A stretch of DNA of 64,000 nucleotides from Lactarius indigo (GCA_025766275.1 JAFKAC010000064.1:62001-126000), one strand, 5' to 3'; counted from the first letter of the stretch, positions 21,991 to 31,493 are shown. Numbers and translations: made by a program. Notes: a model not told the origin generated them from the letters alone.

Positions 21991-22750
21991 ACCCATCGGC
22001 CTGGGTGAGGGCATTAAATTGTAATTCTGTAATCATGACGCACTTTCATTCCCTTCGAATTCCAGTCTCGATTCGCACAAATTACCGAATGGCCGACATA
22101 AAAGCATTAGTGGACTCCGGAGCCACCGACAACTTCATACATCCAAACTTCGTAAAGAAACTGGGCATCGGCGTCCAACCGCTGACCCAGCCACGAAAGA
22201 TTTGGAATATAGATAACACGGAGAATAAAGCTGGGTCCATCACTCATTTTACCAACCTAGATGTATACGCCAAGGGATATCACAGGACCATGCGTTTCCT
22301 CATCACAGACCTTGGCAGCGAAGAAATTGTCCTGGGATATCCATGGCTGGCAACGTACAAACCAACCATCAACTGGAGGGATGCGGTCATACATGAGGAA
22401 GTCATGCCAATCGTGATCAGTACACAGGACAGTCTGGACTGTCACACCGTCATTGCATCAGCCCTCACTAACGAACAAAAGGAAGCAATAGTTTCAGAGA
22501 TAGACGAAGAAGATACGTATTTACGGGCAACCACGTCAACGGAGCTGGCCATCTGGGCAAAGACAGAGGAGAAACCTGTAGAACTGCCGGCAGTATATCA
22601 CACCTTCCAGAAGCTCTTCAGCGAAGACGCATCCCAGCGATTTCCCCCTGCCAGACTGTGAGATCACGCAATCGACTTTAAACCCGGCACGCCCTCCGCA
22701 ATAGACTGCAAAATATACCCGTTAACGCAGGAAGAAGAAGGGAAGCTCAA
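21972..22750 (+). pseudogene. Pol of E, part 1 (protease and start of RT)
   Basis: Reading shifts to -1 at GGGTTTT. The protease motif is VDSGATDNF, followed by conserved WNIDNTENKAG and LGYPWLA. A TGA falls at PPARL-stop-DHAID (relatives: PWDHA), so TGG to TGA plus CCG to CTG. The segment stops at EEEGKL, where element D is inserted with the CTCAA duplication. Confidence 0.9.
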
Positions 22751-23237
22751 TGTTACGTTTCGACTCATACCCTTACTGTACCGGTTGTCACTACGGCGGT
22801 AAGGTATATTAGTGACGGACTTACTTACGGTGATACGGTAGTGCGATAGGCAATAAGGACTTGATAGCTGACTGATGACCGACGCCACTAGTACTGGTAC
22901 TAGTAGTATTAGGATTCGCGTTGTTTCTGCGATACGTTGGACGCTACTTACTGTGACTCATAGCAGCGCTTCAAAGCCTGCTAGAATATGTATTTAAACT
23001 GTCTTGTGAAGACCAAGATACGCCATCTTGGTCTTCTTGAATCGTCACTTGTCTTCTCTTTCCGTCTCTCCCTCTCTATTGCGGTGCGCCTTCGAGTGTT
23101 CACCTCCATCTACGCTTGGACCTTCGTGTCTTCAAGACGATCGATCACGCCTGGACCTTTGTGTCTTCAGGGCATCTGCTAAGTTGTTATCGCCTCTATA
23201 AGAGCTCAAGTCGGGCTAACGTCGTGACGACGTTACA
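22751..23237 (+). repeat. 5' LTR of D (487 bp)
   Basis: TGTTACGT..GACGTTACA. It has a CTAGTAC-TG-GTACTAG palindrome at 22888-22903, TGACTCA at 22954-22960, TATTTAAA at 22991, and an inverted repeat around 23013-23035. Confidence 0.95.
22888..23035 (+). promoter_or_regulatory. Predicted promoter and RNA start of D
   Basis: In order: 16-bp palindrome (22888-22903), Gcn4/AP-1-like TGACTCA (22954-22960), TATTTAAA (22991-22998), predicted start at 23025 (ATCTTGGTCTT, 34 nt from the TATA start). The same order and spacing recur in E, M and A2. In C and F the TATA is TATAAGTA but the 34-nt spacing is the same. Confidence 0.6.
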
Positions 23238-23239
23238 TC

Positions 23240-23250
23240 AAGACCAAGAT
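23240..23250 (+). other. Primer-binding site of D
   Basis: AAGACCAAGAT, 2 nt after the LTR, complementary to the predicted first 11 nt of the RNA (23025-23035). Confidence 0.7.
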
Positions 23251-23256
23251 TCCACC

Positions 23257-25308
23257 GTGGCCGTAACAACAAGAGACCAGTGGACGAGTTTCCGTCCATA
23301 TTCGCTCCCAAGAAGAGGAGAACGCAACGTCCCCACGCGCTTTCTACAAGCCGCTAGTTGGAGGGAGCGAGAAGGAGAAACCGGATATTTTGTGGAGTTC
23401 AACGGACCTAGTAGGTTCCGACCAGTTGAGTTCAACTTTGACCACTTGTGTTGGACGGAAGTTACGTGGAATCCCATAGAATCCCAGTGGGACGTCATAC
23501 GACCAGCAGGACCTAGATATCGGTGCAACATTGACGCCAGAGAACTTAACAGCAGAGCAGATTGGGGCCCCATTGACGGGCAAGTACGAGAACACTCTAC
23601 TGGGGAAGTGATATCAGAAGAAGAAGAGGAACAAAGCCAGGACGAGAGTGAAGGGCGAGAGCCAAATCAAACAGAAACTAGTGGAGGAGCAATACAAGAT
23701 CTTCTCATCGAACGAGCTGAGTCCGCACACATTACCGAACCAGAACCAATTCACATCCGATCACCAGCCATTATGGCAACAATAACAAGAGCAATGGAAG
23801 AGGTCGCAATTGAAGAAGCGCGCGCAATACGAGAAGAAGCACGAGAAATCCTCATGCCTATTAACCCCGAAACCGGTGTACGAATGACTGCAGACGACGC
23901 AGCCATCTTCCGAGCAATAGGGTCAGATCGAGGAGATCCCCCATCCGGACGACAACCCGCACTAGACCTCCCACCGGGAACGGGAGGACCGGACGAAGAC
24001 CCACCGCCGCCACCAGGAGGGGGTATCCCATTTGACCTGCGAAGGACCGAACCGCCAAGAATGCCGCCCATGGGACCACCAGGTGGCGGAGGAGGAGGCG
24101 GTGGCGGAGGAGAAGGTGGAAATGCCGGAGGAGGAGGACATCATAACGAAAAACTAACCGGCGAGCCACCTTCCATTTTTGACGGAGACAGACTCAAAGT
24201 AGACCAATTCCTAACGCAGTGGCATGTCTATTGGGGCATGAATTTGGACGCCCCTATCATGCGCAATGACTACAGAAGATGCCTTCTGTTTCTTTCCTAC
24301 ATCAAAGGCGGAGCAGTTAGCGAATGGGTCCTATCCTTCCTGAACTGGCTCAATAGGCAGATACAACGGGGAATAAGTCCCTACACTCGCGACCTATGGA
24401 ACGCCGTAGCCGACGGATTCAGCCAGAGGTTCGAAAACACGTTGGAGAGAGAGCAAGCTCAGGCCATACTACGAAAAGGTTACAAAATGGCAGGAGAAGA
24501 CATTGACAAGTACGTCAATGACTTTGAACAGCTCGCGCGGAAAGCTCACTATCGCCTTAATGAACCCCAAACCATCGACCTCTTTACATCGGGTTTACCC
24601 AAGGAACTGTTCAAGAACGCATTCCAGTTTGACGACCCCGTCACGTTTGACGATTGGAAGAGGGCCGTCCTCAAGCGACAGAAGAACTATATCCACCTCA
24701 AAGCACGACTCAATGAATACAAAAATACGACAACGCCACCAAAGAAACAGGGCGGCAATGCGGGATGGACACTCCCGCAGAACCTACCACAAACTAACCC
24801 GTGGGCAATGGATACCTCGGCTGACTGCGCAAAGGTAAGGCTCGCAGGGTCCGAAGATATCAATTTCAACAAACTACCACACCGAGACTGGCCTATGCCA
24901 CCGTTCCCGCCGAGAGGAGGACCAGGGGCTAGGGGACGAGGAAGGGGAGGATCTCAAAGGGACTTAAGGAATGTCCTTTGTTATAACTGTCACGCTCCCG
25001 GCCACCTCTCACGAAATTGCCCACACCCGCGTGCGCAGCAACAGTGGCAGACCGCCCCATCCAGTAGCCGCATGACCGAAACTACGGGATACCTTCAAGG
25101 ACCCGTCTCGCAGTACGCACCGTCGCTGCCCGGGTATATGTCGCCGGCGCCAAGCGTAACGCCCGCACCCCACATAAACGCGGCAAGCACGAAGACAGCG
25201 GGAGAGCAAGCCAAAGAATGGCTCACACAGGTGGCCAACAGTACGGATGAAGTAAAGGATCTTATACTTCAAGATCTGTGGGGAAAAGAGGGTTTTCGGG
25301 ACGCCTGA
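23257..25308 (+). CDS. gag: Gag of D, intact frame, apparent GUG start
   Basis: The frame from GTG 23257 is open for about 683 codons. Domains: N-domain residues 1-130 (TRDQWTSFRPY, ETGYFVEFNGP, FDHLCWTEVTWNP, CNIDARELNSRADW); acidic linker; MATITRAMEE helix about residue 173; MPINPETGVRMTADDAA; Pro/Gly-rich linker; Retrotrans_gag core (FLTQWHVYWGMN to LFTSGLPKELF); CCHC knuckle CYNCHAPGHLSRNC; tail DEVKDLILQDLWGKEGFRDA. No ATG occurs from the predicted RNA start (23025) to 23773, so the N-domain needs a non-AUG start, most simply the GUG with A at -3 and G at +4. The alternative is a start at Met 23773 or a spliced leader. It forms the cytoplasmic particle. Confidence 0.9.
   Translation: MAVTTRDQWTSFRPYSLPRRGERNVPTRFLQAASWREREGETGYFVEFNGPSRFRPVEFNFDHLCWTEVTWNPIESQWDVIRPAGPRYRCNIDARELNSRADWGPIDGQVREHSTGEVISEEEEEQSQDESEGREPNQTETSGGAIQDLLIERAESAHITEPEPIHIRSPAIMATITRAMEEVAIEEARAIREEAREILMPINPETGVRMTADDAAIFRAIGSDRGDPPSGRQPALDLPPGTGGPDEDPPPPPGGGIPFDLRRTEPPRMPPMGPPGGGGGGGGGGEGGNAGGGGHHNEKLTGEPPSIFDGDRLKVDQFLTQWHVYWGMNLDAPIMRNDYRRCLLFLSYIKGGAVSEWVLSFLNWLNRQIQRGISPYTRDLWNAVADGFSQRFENTLEREQAQAILRKGYKMAGEDIDKYVNDFEQLARKAHYRLNEPQTIDLFTSGLPKELFKNAFQFDDPVTFDDWKRAVLKRQKNYIHLKARLNEYKNTTTPPKKQGGNAGWTLPQNLPQTNPWAMDTSADCAKVRLAGSEDINFNKLPHRDWPMPPFPPRGGPGARGRGRGGSQRDLRNVLCYNCHAPGHLSRNCPHPRAQQQWQTAPSSSRMTETTGYLQGPVSQYAPSLPGYMSPAPSVTPAPHINAASTKTAGEQAKEWLTQVANSTDEVKDLILQDLWGKEGFRDA
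25290..25296 (+). promoter_or_regulatory. -1 frameshift heptamer of D (G GGT TTT)
   Basis: In gag phase the codons read GAG GGT TTT, giving the canonical X XXY YYZ pattern. Pol continues in the -1 frame as GFSGRLNPS. A second match, G GGA AAA, lies just upstream (25280-25286). A small ACCCG..TGGGT hairpin follows. Confidence 0.7.
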
Positions 25309-28300
25309 ACCCGTCAGTCTGGGTGAGGGCTCTTCAATGTAATTCTGTAATTGTGACAACGCGCTACCGATCTATGAGAATCCCAGTGACTGTCCGTACG
25401 AATTACCAAACGACTGAAACAAACGCGCTAGTCGACTCTGGCGCGACCGACAATTTCATCCGACCCAGCTTAGCCGAACGGGCTGGCATCCAAACGCAGC
25501 TGCTGGATACGCCTCGCAAGATATGGAATATAGACAACACAGAAAATAAAGCTGGGTTAATCACTCATTATGTCAACCTAGAAGTGAAAACACGAGGACA
25601 GATAAAACAAATGACCTTCCTAATCACCGACCTTGGGAGTGAAGACATGGTGCTAGGCTACCCATGGCTAAGCGCATTCGAACCAACGATCAGCTGGGCC
25701 ACTGCCACCATACACCCCGACATGCAACCAATAATGCTAGCAACTAGTGAAGCACTGCTATCAACAGCGACTATTAGAGCCCTCATTACGGCCGAAAAAG
25801 AAGACATTGTGCGGGAACTGGAGGAAGAAACGTTCGCTAGAGCCACCACCTCGACGGAGTTGGCCATACAAGCAAAACAACAACAAACGGCAGCAGTGCT
25901 CCCTCAGGAATACGCAATGTTTACCAGACTTTTCAACGAGCAAGCCTCGCATCGTTTTCCCCTGGCAAGGCCGTGGGATCATGCGATAGACTTCAAATCA
26001 TCCGCGCCGGCCGCCATCGACTGCAAGATCTACCCCATGACCCAAAAAGAAGAGGGCAAACTCAAAGAGTTTCTAGAAGAAAAACTAAAGCAAGGATATC
26101 TGCGCCCCTCTATCTCTCCGTACGCATCTTCCTTCTTCTTCATTAAAAAGAAGGACGGAAAACTACGCCCGGTACAGGACTACCGGGTCATCAACTCCCA
26201 TACCATTCGGAATCAATACCCGCTACCGTTAATCCAGGACCTTATCCTTGACCTCAGCAATGCCCACATCTATACGAAACTCGACATCCGATGGGGCTAT
26301 AACAACATACGTATTCGCGACGGCGACCAGGAGAAAGCGGCGTTCAAGACTAAATTTGGCCTCTTCGAACCCACGGTTATGTTCTTCGGGCTCACTAACT
26401 CCCCCGCTACCTTCCAATCCATGATGAACCACATCTATCGCGACACCATAGCAAAGCACGAACGACTGGGCACTACTATACGCGTCTACATGGACGATAT
26501 TGGCATCGCTACTCACTTTGATCACGATCTAGCGGCCCATGTAGACGCTGTCCGCGATGTTCTGCGCGTTGCGGAGGAACACAACCTCTACTTCAAACTC
26601 GAGAAGTGCCTATTCCATCAACCGCGGATGGATTACCTGGGGGTAATCCTTGAAAGGGGGGTGACCCGAATGGACCCCGTAAAAGTTCAAGGAATCAAGG
26701 ACTGGCCAACACCGACAAAAGTCAAAGACGTCCGTTCTTTCCTCGGCTTCTGTAACTTTTACAGACTCTTTATCCGCGGTTTCGCAACTCATGCTAAGCC
26801 ACTCACTAAACTAACACGAAAGGACGAAGAATGGCGATGGACTGAAGAGGAAGAAAAGGCGTTTAACACCCTAAAACGACTCGTAACGGAGGAACCGGTG
26901 TTAGCACACCCCATCCTTCAAGATCCATTCGAATTAGAAGTAGACGCCTCGGGCTACGCGGTGGGAGCCGTATTACTGCAAAAGAAATCTGACGGCAAGC
27001 GACATCCTATAGGTTACTACTCGGCGACGCTGTCCGAAGCAGAAAGAAACTACGACATCTACGACTTAGAGCTGCTCACGATAGTTAAAGCCCTATGAAA
27101 CTGGTGACCACTTCTCGCAGGTGCCCCCCACAAGATCAAAATCTATTCGGACCATCTAAACCTACAGTACTGGAAGTCACCACAGAAGATCAGCAGACGG
27201 GTCGCCAGGGAAGTACTCGAACTTTCAGAATACGACTTCGAGATTCATCACATTAAGGGAAAGAACAATGGGCGGGCAGACGCACTGTCAAGACAACCGG
27301 ATTACGACCAAGGCGTCGAGGACAACAGTGAAGTAGTGGTCCTACCCCCCGAAGTCTTCGTACGAACCCTTAACACCGCACGCACCTTCATCGCCAATCC
27401 AAACTTACTACAACCACGCCACCAACAAGACGAGGAGGTGATTAAGATGTGGATCGACCCTCATCGCCTTAAGAAAATACAAGGCGAATGGTACAAAGAC
27501 GGCAGGTTCGTAATCACAGGACCAGCGTCGATTCAACGAGTACTGATACACGACCATCATGACTTGCCAATACATGGCCACCCGGGGATTGCGAAAACTC
27601 AACGCATCCTGGAGAGACACTACTGGTGGCCACGACTGCGGAGAGACGTATATGAATACGTACAAGGCTGCGCAGAGTGCCAAAGAAATAAAGTCAACAC
27701 GAGGCCCATACGGGCCGCGCTGCATCCCATCACGCCAATACTGGAAGCCACGCCGTTCCACACAGTGGCGGTGGATTTCATCACCAAACTCCCCGTTTCC
27801 AAGGGGTATGACAGTATACTAACTGTCACAGACCACGACTGCAGCAAGGCCTCAATCTTTATCCCGTGTCGAGAAGAAATCACCGCAGAAGAGATGGCAG
27901 CTCTGTACGTCGCCCAGGTGTTCAAACGCTTCGGATTGCCGCGCAAAATAATAAGCGACCGCGATCCACGCTTCACATCCAAGTTTACCCGAGAAATATG
28001 CCGCATTCTGGGGATTCAACAGAACATATCAACCGCATATCACCCACGTACTGATGGACAGTCTGAGCGAACTAACCAGTGGTTGGAACAGTACCTACGC
28101 TTCTGGGTAAACGAACGGCAAGACAACTGGGAAGCCTACCTACCAATCGCCGAATTTGCACACAACAACTGGCCACACGAACACACTAAAGAATCGCCGT
28201 TTCAACTTCTGATGGGGTATAACCCACAAGCGGACTGGACGGATAAGCCATCTCCCATCCCCCTCGCGACCAAGCGACTGACACAGCTAAAGGAAGCTAG

Positions 28301-28740
28301 AGACACCGCCCAACGCCTTCTAAAGAAGGCGCAAGAGTCATGGGTGCGCAACAAAGATACGCCCAAGTTCAGCATCAACGACCTCGTGTGGCTCGAGGGC
28401 AAACATCTCCGAACCAATCAGCCTACAGCAAAATTGACGGCGCGACGCCACGGACCCTTTCGAGTGGTACAGGTGATGTCCCCTTACAACTATCGATTAG
28501 AACTTCCCACGCAGTGGAGCATCCATCCAGTGTTTCACATCGATCTTCTCACGCCGTACAAGCAAACTTCCTTGCATGGAGAAAACTTTACACGACCACC
28601 GCCCGAACTGATAGATGGAGAAGAGGAGTACGAAGTCGAGGCCATTCTAGACACTCGGCATTTCGGCAGAGGAAGACGCCTTCAATACTTAATCAAATGG
28701 AAGGGATACCCAGACTCGGAGAACCAGTGGGTCAACAAAG

Positions 28741-29607
28741 ATGACGTCTTTGCGCCGGAAGCGCTTCGCCTGTATCAGGAAGCGCAAACCCATGGTAAAA
28801 GAGATAAAGTGGGAGTCGCTCGGACAGAGGACAGTCATCCCCTCTTCCTTCGCTCAGCTATCACTCTCATGCCCACTTCTCCACTACGACATGTCACACA
28901 AGCGCAACTCCTCGACTCCCTCGCAGAAGACGCCCGCGCCCTCTTGGCTGAGGACAGCGACACCGAAGTTCCCAACACTCAGCTCACGCCATGGACACCT
29001 CTTACACCAGCAGAGGGGCCCATCACCGCACAAGAGTGGATCAATGTCGTCACCAGATTCCCAGACCCGACGACCACCCCTGACGACGACCAAGCCGTCG
29101 TCCACGTCTTCCGAAACGATCGCGGCGAACGTGAACCCATCGCCGCTATCCCCCCAAGCGACGACCTCATCGGCGTTCGCGGAGTTTTCCCGAGCAACGA
29201 CCAGCGTTCAAGCACTGATGGAGTACGAGTTGGAAGGCTGGAAGAGGGTAGCGGCAGCATGGCAGAAGGAGCAGCTGGACTCAGCAGCGGCCCGACTGAG
29301 GGAGATGCGCGAGCGACGGCAGCGATGGCAGCAGCTGAGGCTGGCCATGACGACGAAGATTATTACCCGGCGAGACACTCCTTCCTTCGAACGAAACGCG
29401 ACCCTGATAATCCCCTTGTCACGCCCTGGCTCGTCTACACCGACGGGTCCCCCATGTATCGAGGACGTGTGCGCGTGCCTGGTGCCGCCGATCACTGTCC
29501 GTTCACCGCCACCGAGGACCCCGCGCATGTCATTGCGCCTGAAGGGTTCCGGGCGAACCGACGACCCCATTACATTCGATACCCCATCACCGGGCCAGAC
29601 GGAGTAG
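28741..29607 (+). CDS. Overlapping +1 ORF of D (candidate second product)
   Basis: About 288 codons open in the +1 frame of pol, starting inside the chromodomain codons. Helical block: FSRATTSVQAL then EGWKRVAAAWQKEQLDSAA and EMRERRQRWQQL. Near the end come LRLKGSGRTDDPITF and SPGQ. In the same stretch the pol frame encodes a low-complexity Gly/Ala/Ser linker, which is not conserved. Confidence 0.42.
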   Translation: MTSLRRKRFACIRKRKPMVKEIKWESLGQRTVIPSSFAQLSLSCPLLHYDMSHKRNSSTPSQKTPAPSWLRTATPKFPTLSSRHGHLLHQQRGPSPHKSGSMSSPDSQTRRPPLTTTKPSSTSSETIAANVNPSPLSPQATTSSAFAEFSRATTSVQALMEYELEGWKRVAAAWQKEQLDSAAARLREMRERRQRWQQLRLAMTTKIITRRDTPSFERNATLIIPLSRPGSSTPTGPPCIEDVCACLVPPITVRSPPPRTPRMSLRLKGSGRTDDPITFDTPSPGQTE

Positions 29608-30048
29608 AGAGGGACGCGTCGCACGTCCAGATCATCGGAGGGGCAGACCCCCTCATATTAGGGGTTATACCGGGCTCGCCACACGTCTACGGTAAGCCCC
29701 TTTATGCAGAACCCCATGTATCCGCGGCGCTCCGCCCCACGTACCCGCATGAGGACCTCGTCGTCTTCGAAGCGGACAAGATCACCGACCGCGCGCTCAA
29801 TCGTATCAACAACGAGTCGCTCACCGCGGAGGTTACGCGCTTCCGCGCGGCCAGCTACGAGCTGGATCGACTCCGAGCGAGGGTGAGCCAACTCCGCGCA
29901 ATGATCGAGTGCGCACAAGACGACCGGCGCGACGCAATCTATCGCTTGGAGCGCGCCACCGCGTTAGAGCGCATTGCCGAAGAACAGCGAGATTGGCCAG
30001 CCCGTGACTTTCGGTGAGCCAGGGGTCTCACGCTAGAAGAGGAGGTGA

Positions 30049-30535
30049 TGTTACGTTTCGACTCATACCCTTACTGTACCGGTTGTCACTACGGCGGTAA
30101 GGTATATTAGTGACGGACTTACTTACGGTGATACGGTAGTGCGATAGGCGATAAGGACTTGATAGCTGACTGATGACCGACGCCACTAGTACTGGTACTA
30201 GTAGTATTAGGATTCGCGTTGTTTCTGCGATACGTTGGACGCTACTTACTGTGACTCATAGCAGCGCTTCAAAGCCTGCTAGAATATGTATTTAAACTGT
30301 CTTGTGAAGACCAAGATACGCCATCTTGGTCTTCTTGAATCGTCACTTGTCTTCTCTTTCCGTCTCTCCCTCTCTATTGCGGTGCGCCTTCGAGTGTTCA
30401 CCTCCATCTACGCTTGGACCTTCGTGTCTTCAAGACGATCGATCACGCCTGGACCTTTGTGTCTTCAGGGCATCTGCTAAGTTGTTATCGCCTCTATAAG
30501 AGCTCAAGTCGGGCTAACGTCGTGACGACGTTACA
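30049..30535 (+). repeat. 3' LTR of D (487 bp)
   Basis: Near-identical to 22751-23237. It is preceded by a purine-rich tract GAAGAGGAGGTGA. Confidence 0.95.
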
Positions 30536-31493
30536 CTCAAGGAGTTTCTGGACGAGAAACTTTGCCAGGGGTACCTTCGACCCTCGATCTCCCTGTACGC
30601 ATCCTCATTCTTCTTCGTTAAAAAGAAGGATGGAAAGCTACACCCCGTACAGGACTATCGCGTCATCAACTCGCATACCATACGCAACCAATACCCGCTT
30701 CCGCTAATCCAAGACCTTATTTATGACCTCAGCAACACCCATATCTACACGAAACTCAACATCCGCTGGGGATACAACAACGTCCGCATACAGGACGGCG
30801 ACCAAGAAAAAGCGGCCTTCAAAACCAAGTTCGGACTCTTTGAACCGACAGTCATGTTCTTCAGCCTTACCAATTCACCGGCGACCTTCCAAACCATGAT
30901 GAACCATATCTATCACAACACCATTGCCAAACACGAGCTTCGTGGCACCGTCATTCGAGTTTACATGGACGACATCGGCATTGCTACACGTGAAGGCTCT
31001 ACATCCGCTGACCATATTGCGGCGGTCACGGATGTTCTTCACGTCGCCCAAGACCATGACCTCTACTTCAATCTCGAGAAATGCCTATTCCACCAACCTC
31101 GGATGGATTACCTGGGGGTAATCCTTGAAAAGGGGGTAACTTGTATGGACCCGGTAAAAGTTCGCGGCATCAAGGACTGGCCAACGCCAACCAAAGTTAG
31201 GGACGTACGATCATTCCTGGGTTTTTGTAACTTTTACCGCCTCTTTATCCGAGGTTTCGCAACCCACGCGCGCCCACTCAACCGGTTAACAAGGAAGGAC
31301 GTTGAATGGCGATGGGGAGACGATGAAGATCGCGCGTTCAACACTCTCAAACGTCTTGTGACCGAGGAACCAGTACTGGCGCATCCCAACTTACAAGACC
31401 AATTCAAACTAGAGGTTGATGCGTCAGGATTCGCGGTAGGTGCGGTGCTCTTGCAGAAGAAAAATGACAGTCACAAGCATCCGATAGGATACT
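30536..31493 (+). pseudogene. Pol of E, part 2 (RT and start of RNase H)
   Basis: It resumes with KEFLDEKL directly after the second CTCAA copy and continues through RT (FFFVKKKDGKL, NQYPLPLIQD, VYMDDIGIAT, DYLGVIL, FLGFCNFYR) to the RNase H start (EVDASGFAVGAVLLQ). The motif A aspartate of LDIRWGYNN is Asn here (KLNIRWGYNN), which should kill RT; CTCGAC to CTCAAC is a CpG transition. FFGLTN has become FFSLTN. The segment is cut at 31493 by a solo LTR (duplication ATACT). Confidence 0.92.

Larger units (their letters stand above)
25290..30017 (+). pseudogene. pol: Pol of D, two TGA codons, otherwise intact
   Basis: About 1575 codons in the -1 frame. Protease VDSGATDNF near residue 50; RT (FFFIKKKDGKL, LDIRWGYNN, FFGLTNSPATF, VYMDDIGIAT near 400); RNase H (ELEVDASGYAVGAVLLQ near 550); integrase HHCC (HDHHDLPIHGHPG.., CAECQRNK near 760-790), catalytic VDFITKLP, SDRDPRF and QSERTNQ (about 830, 890, 925); chromodomain near 1115-1165; C-terminal domain near 1355-1575 (YYPARHSFLRT, PEGFRANRRPHYI, YGKPLYAEPH, then a charged helix). 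TGAs at 27096-27098 and 27105-27107 replace Arg in the ALRNWRP stretch of RNase H, both CGA to TGA. All catalytic residues I can see are present. Confidence 0.93.
22751..30535 (+). mobile_element. Element D, nearly intact Ty3/Gypsy chromovirus (7785 bp), TSD CTCAA
   Basis: LTRs of 487 bp (22751-23237, 30049-30535) flanked by CTCAA (22746-22750, 30536-30540). By eye the LTRs differ at one base (GCAATAAGG versus GCGATAAGG, a CpG site). Gag is open and pol has only two stops. This is the youngest element in the nest, inserted in RT of E. Confidence 0.96.
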
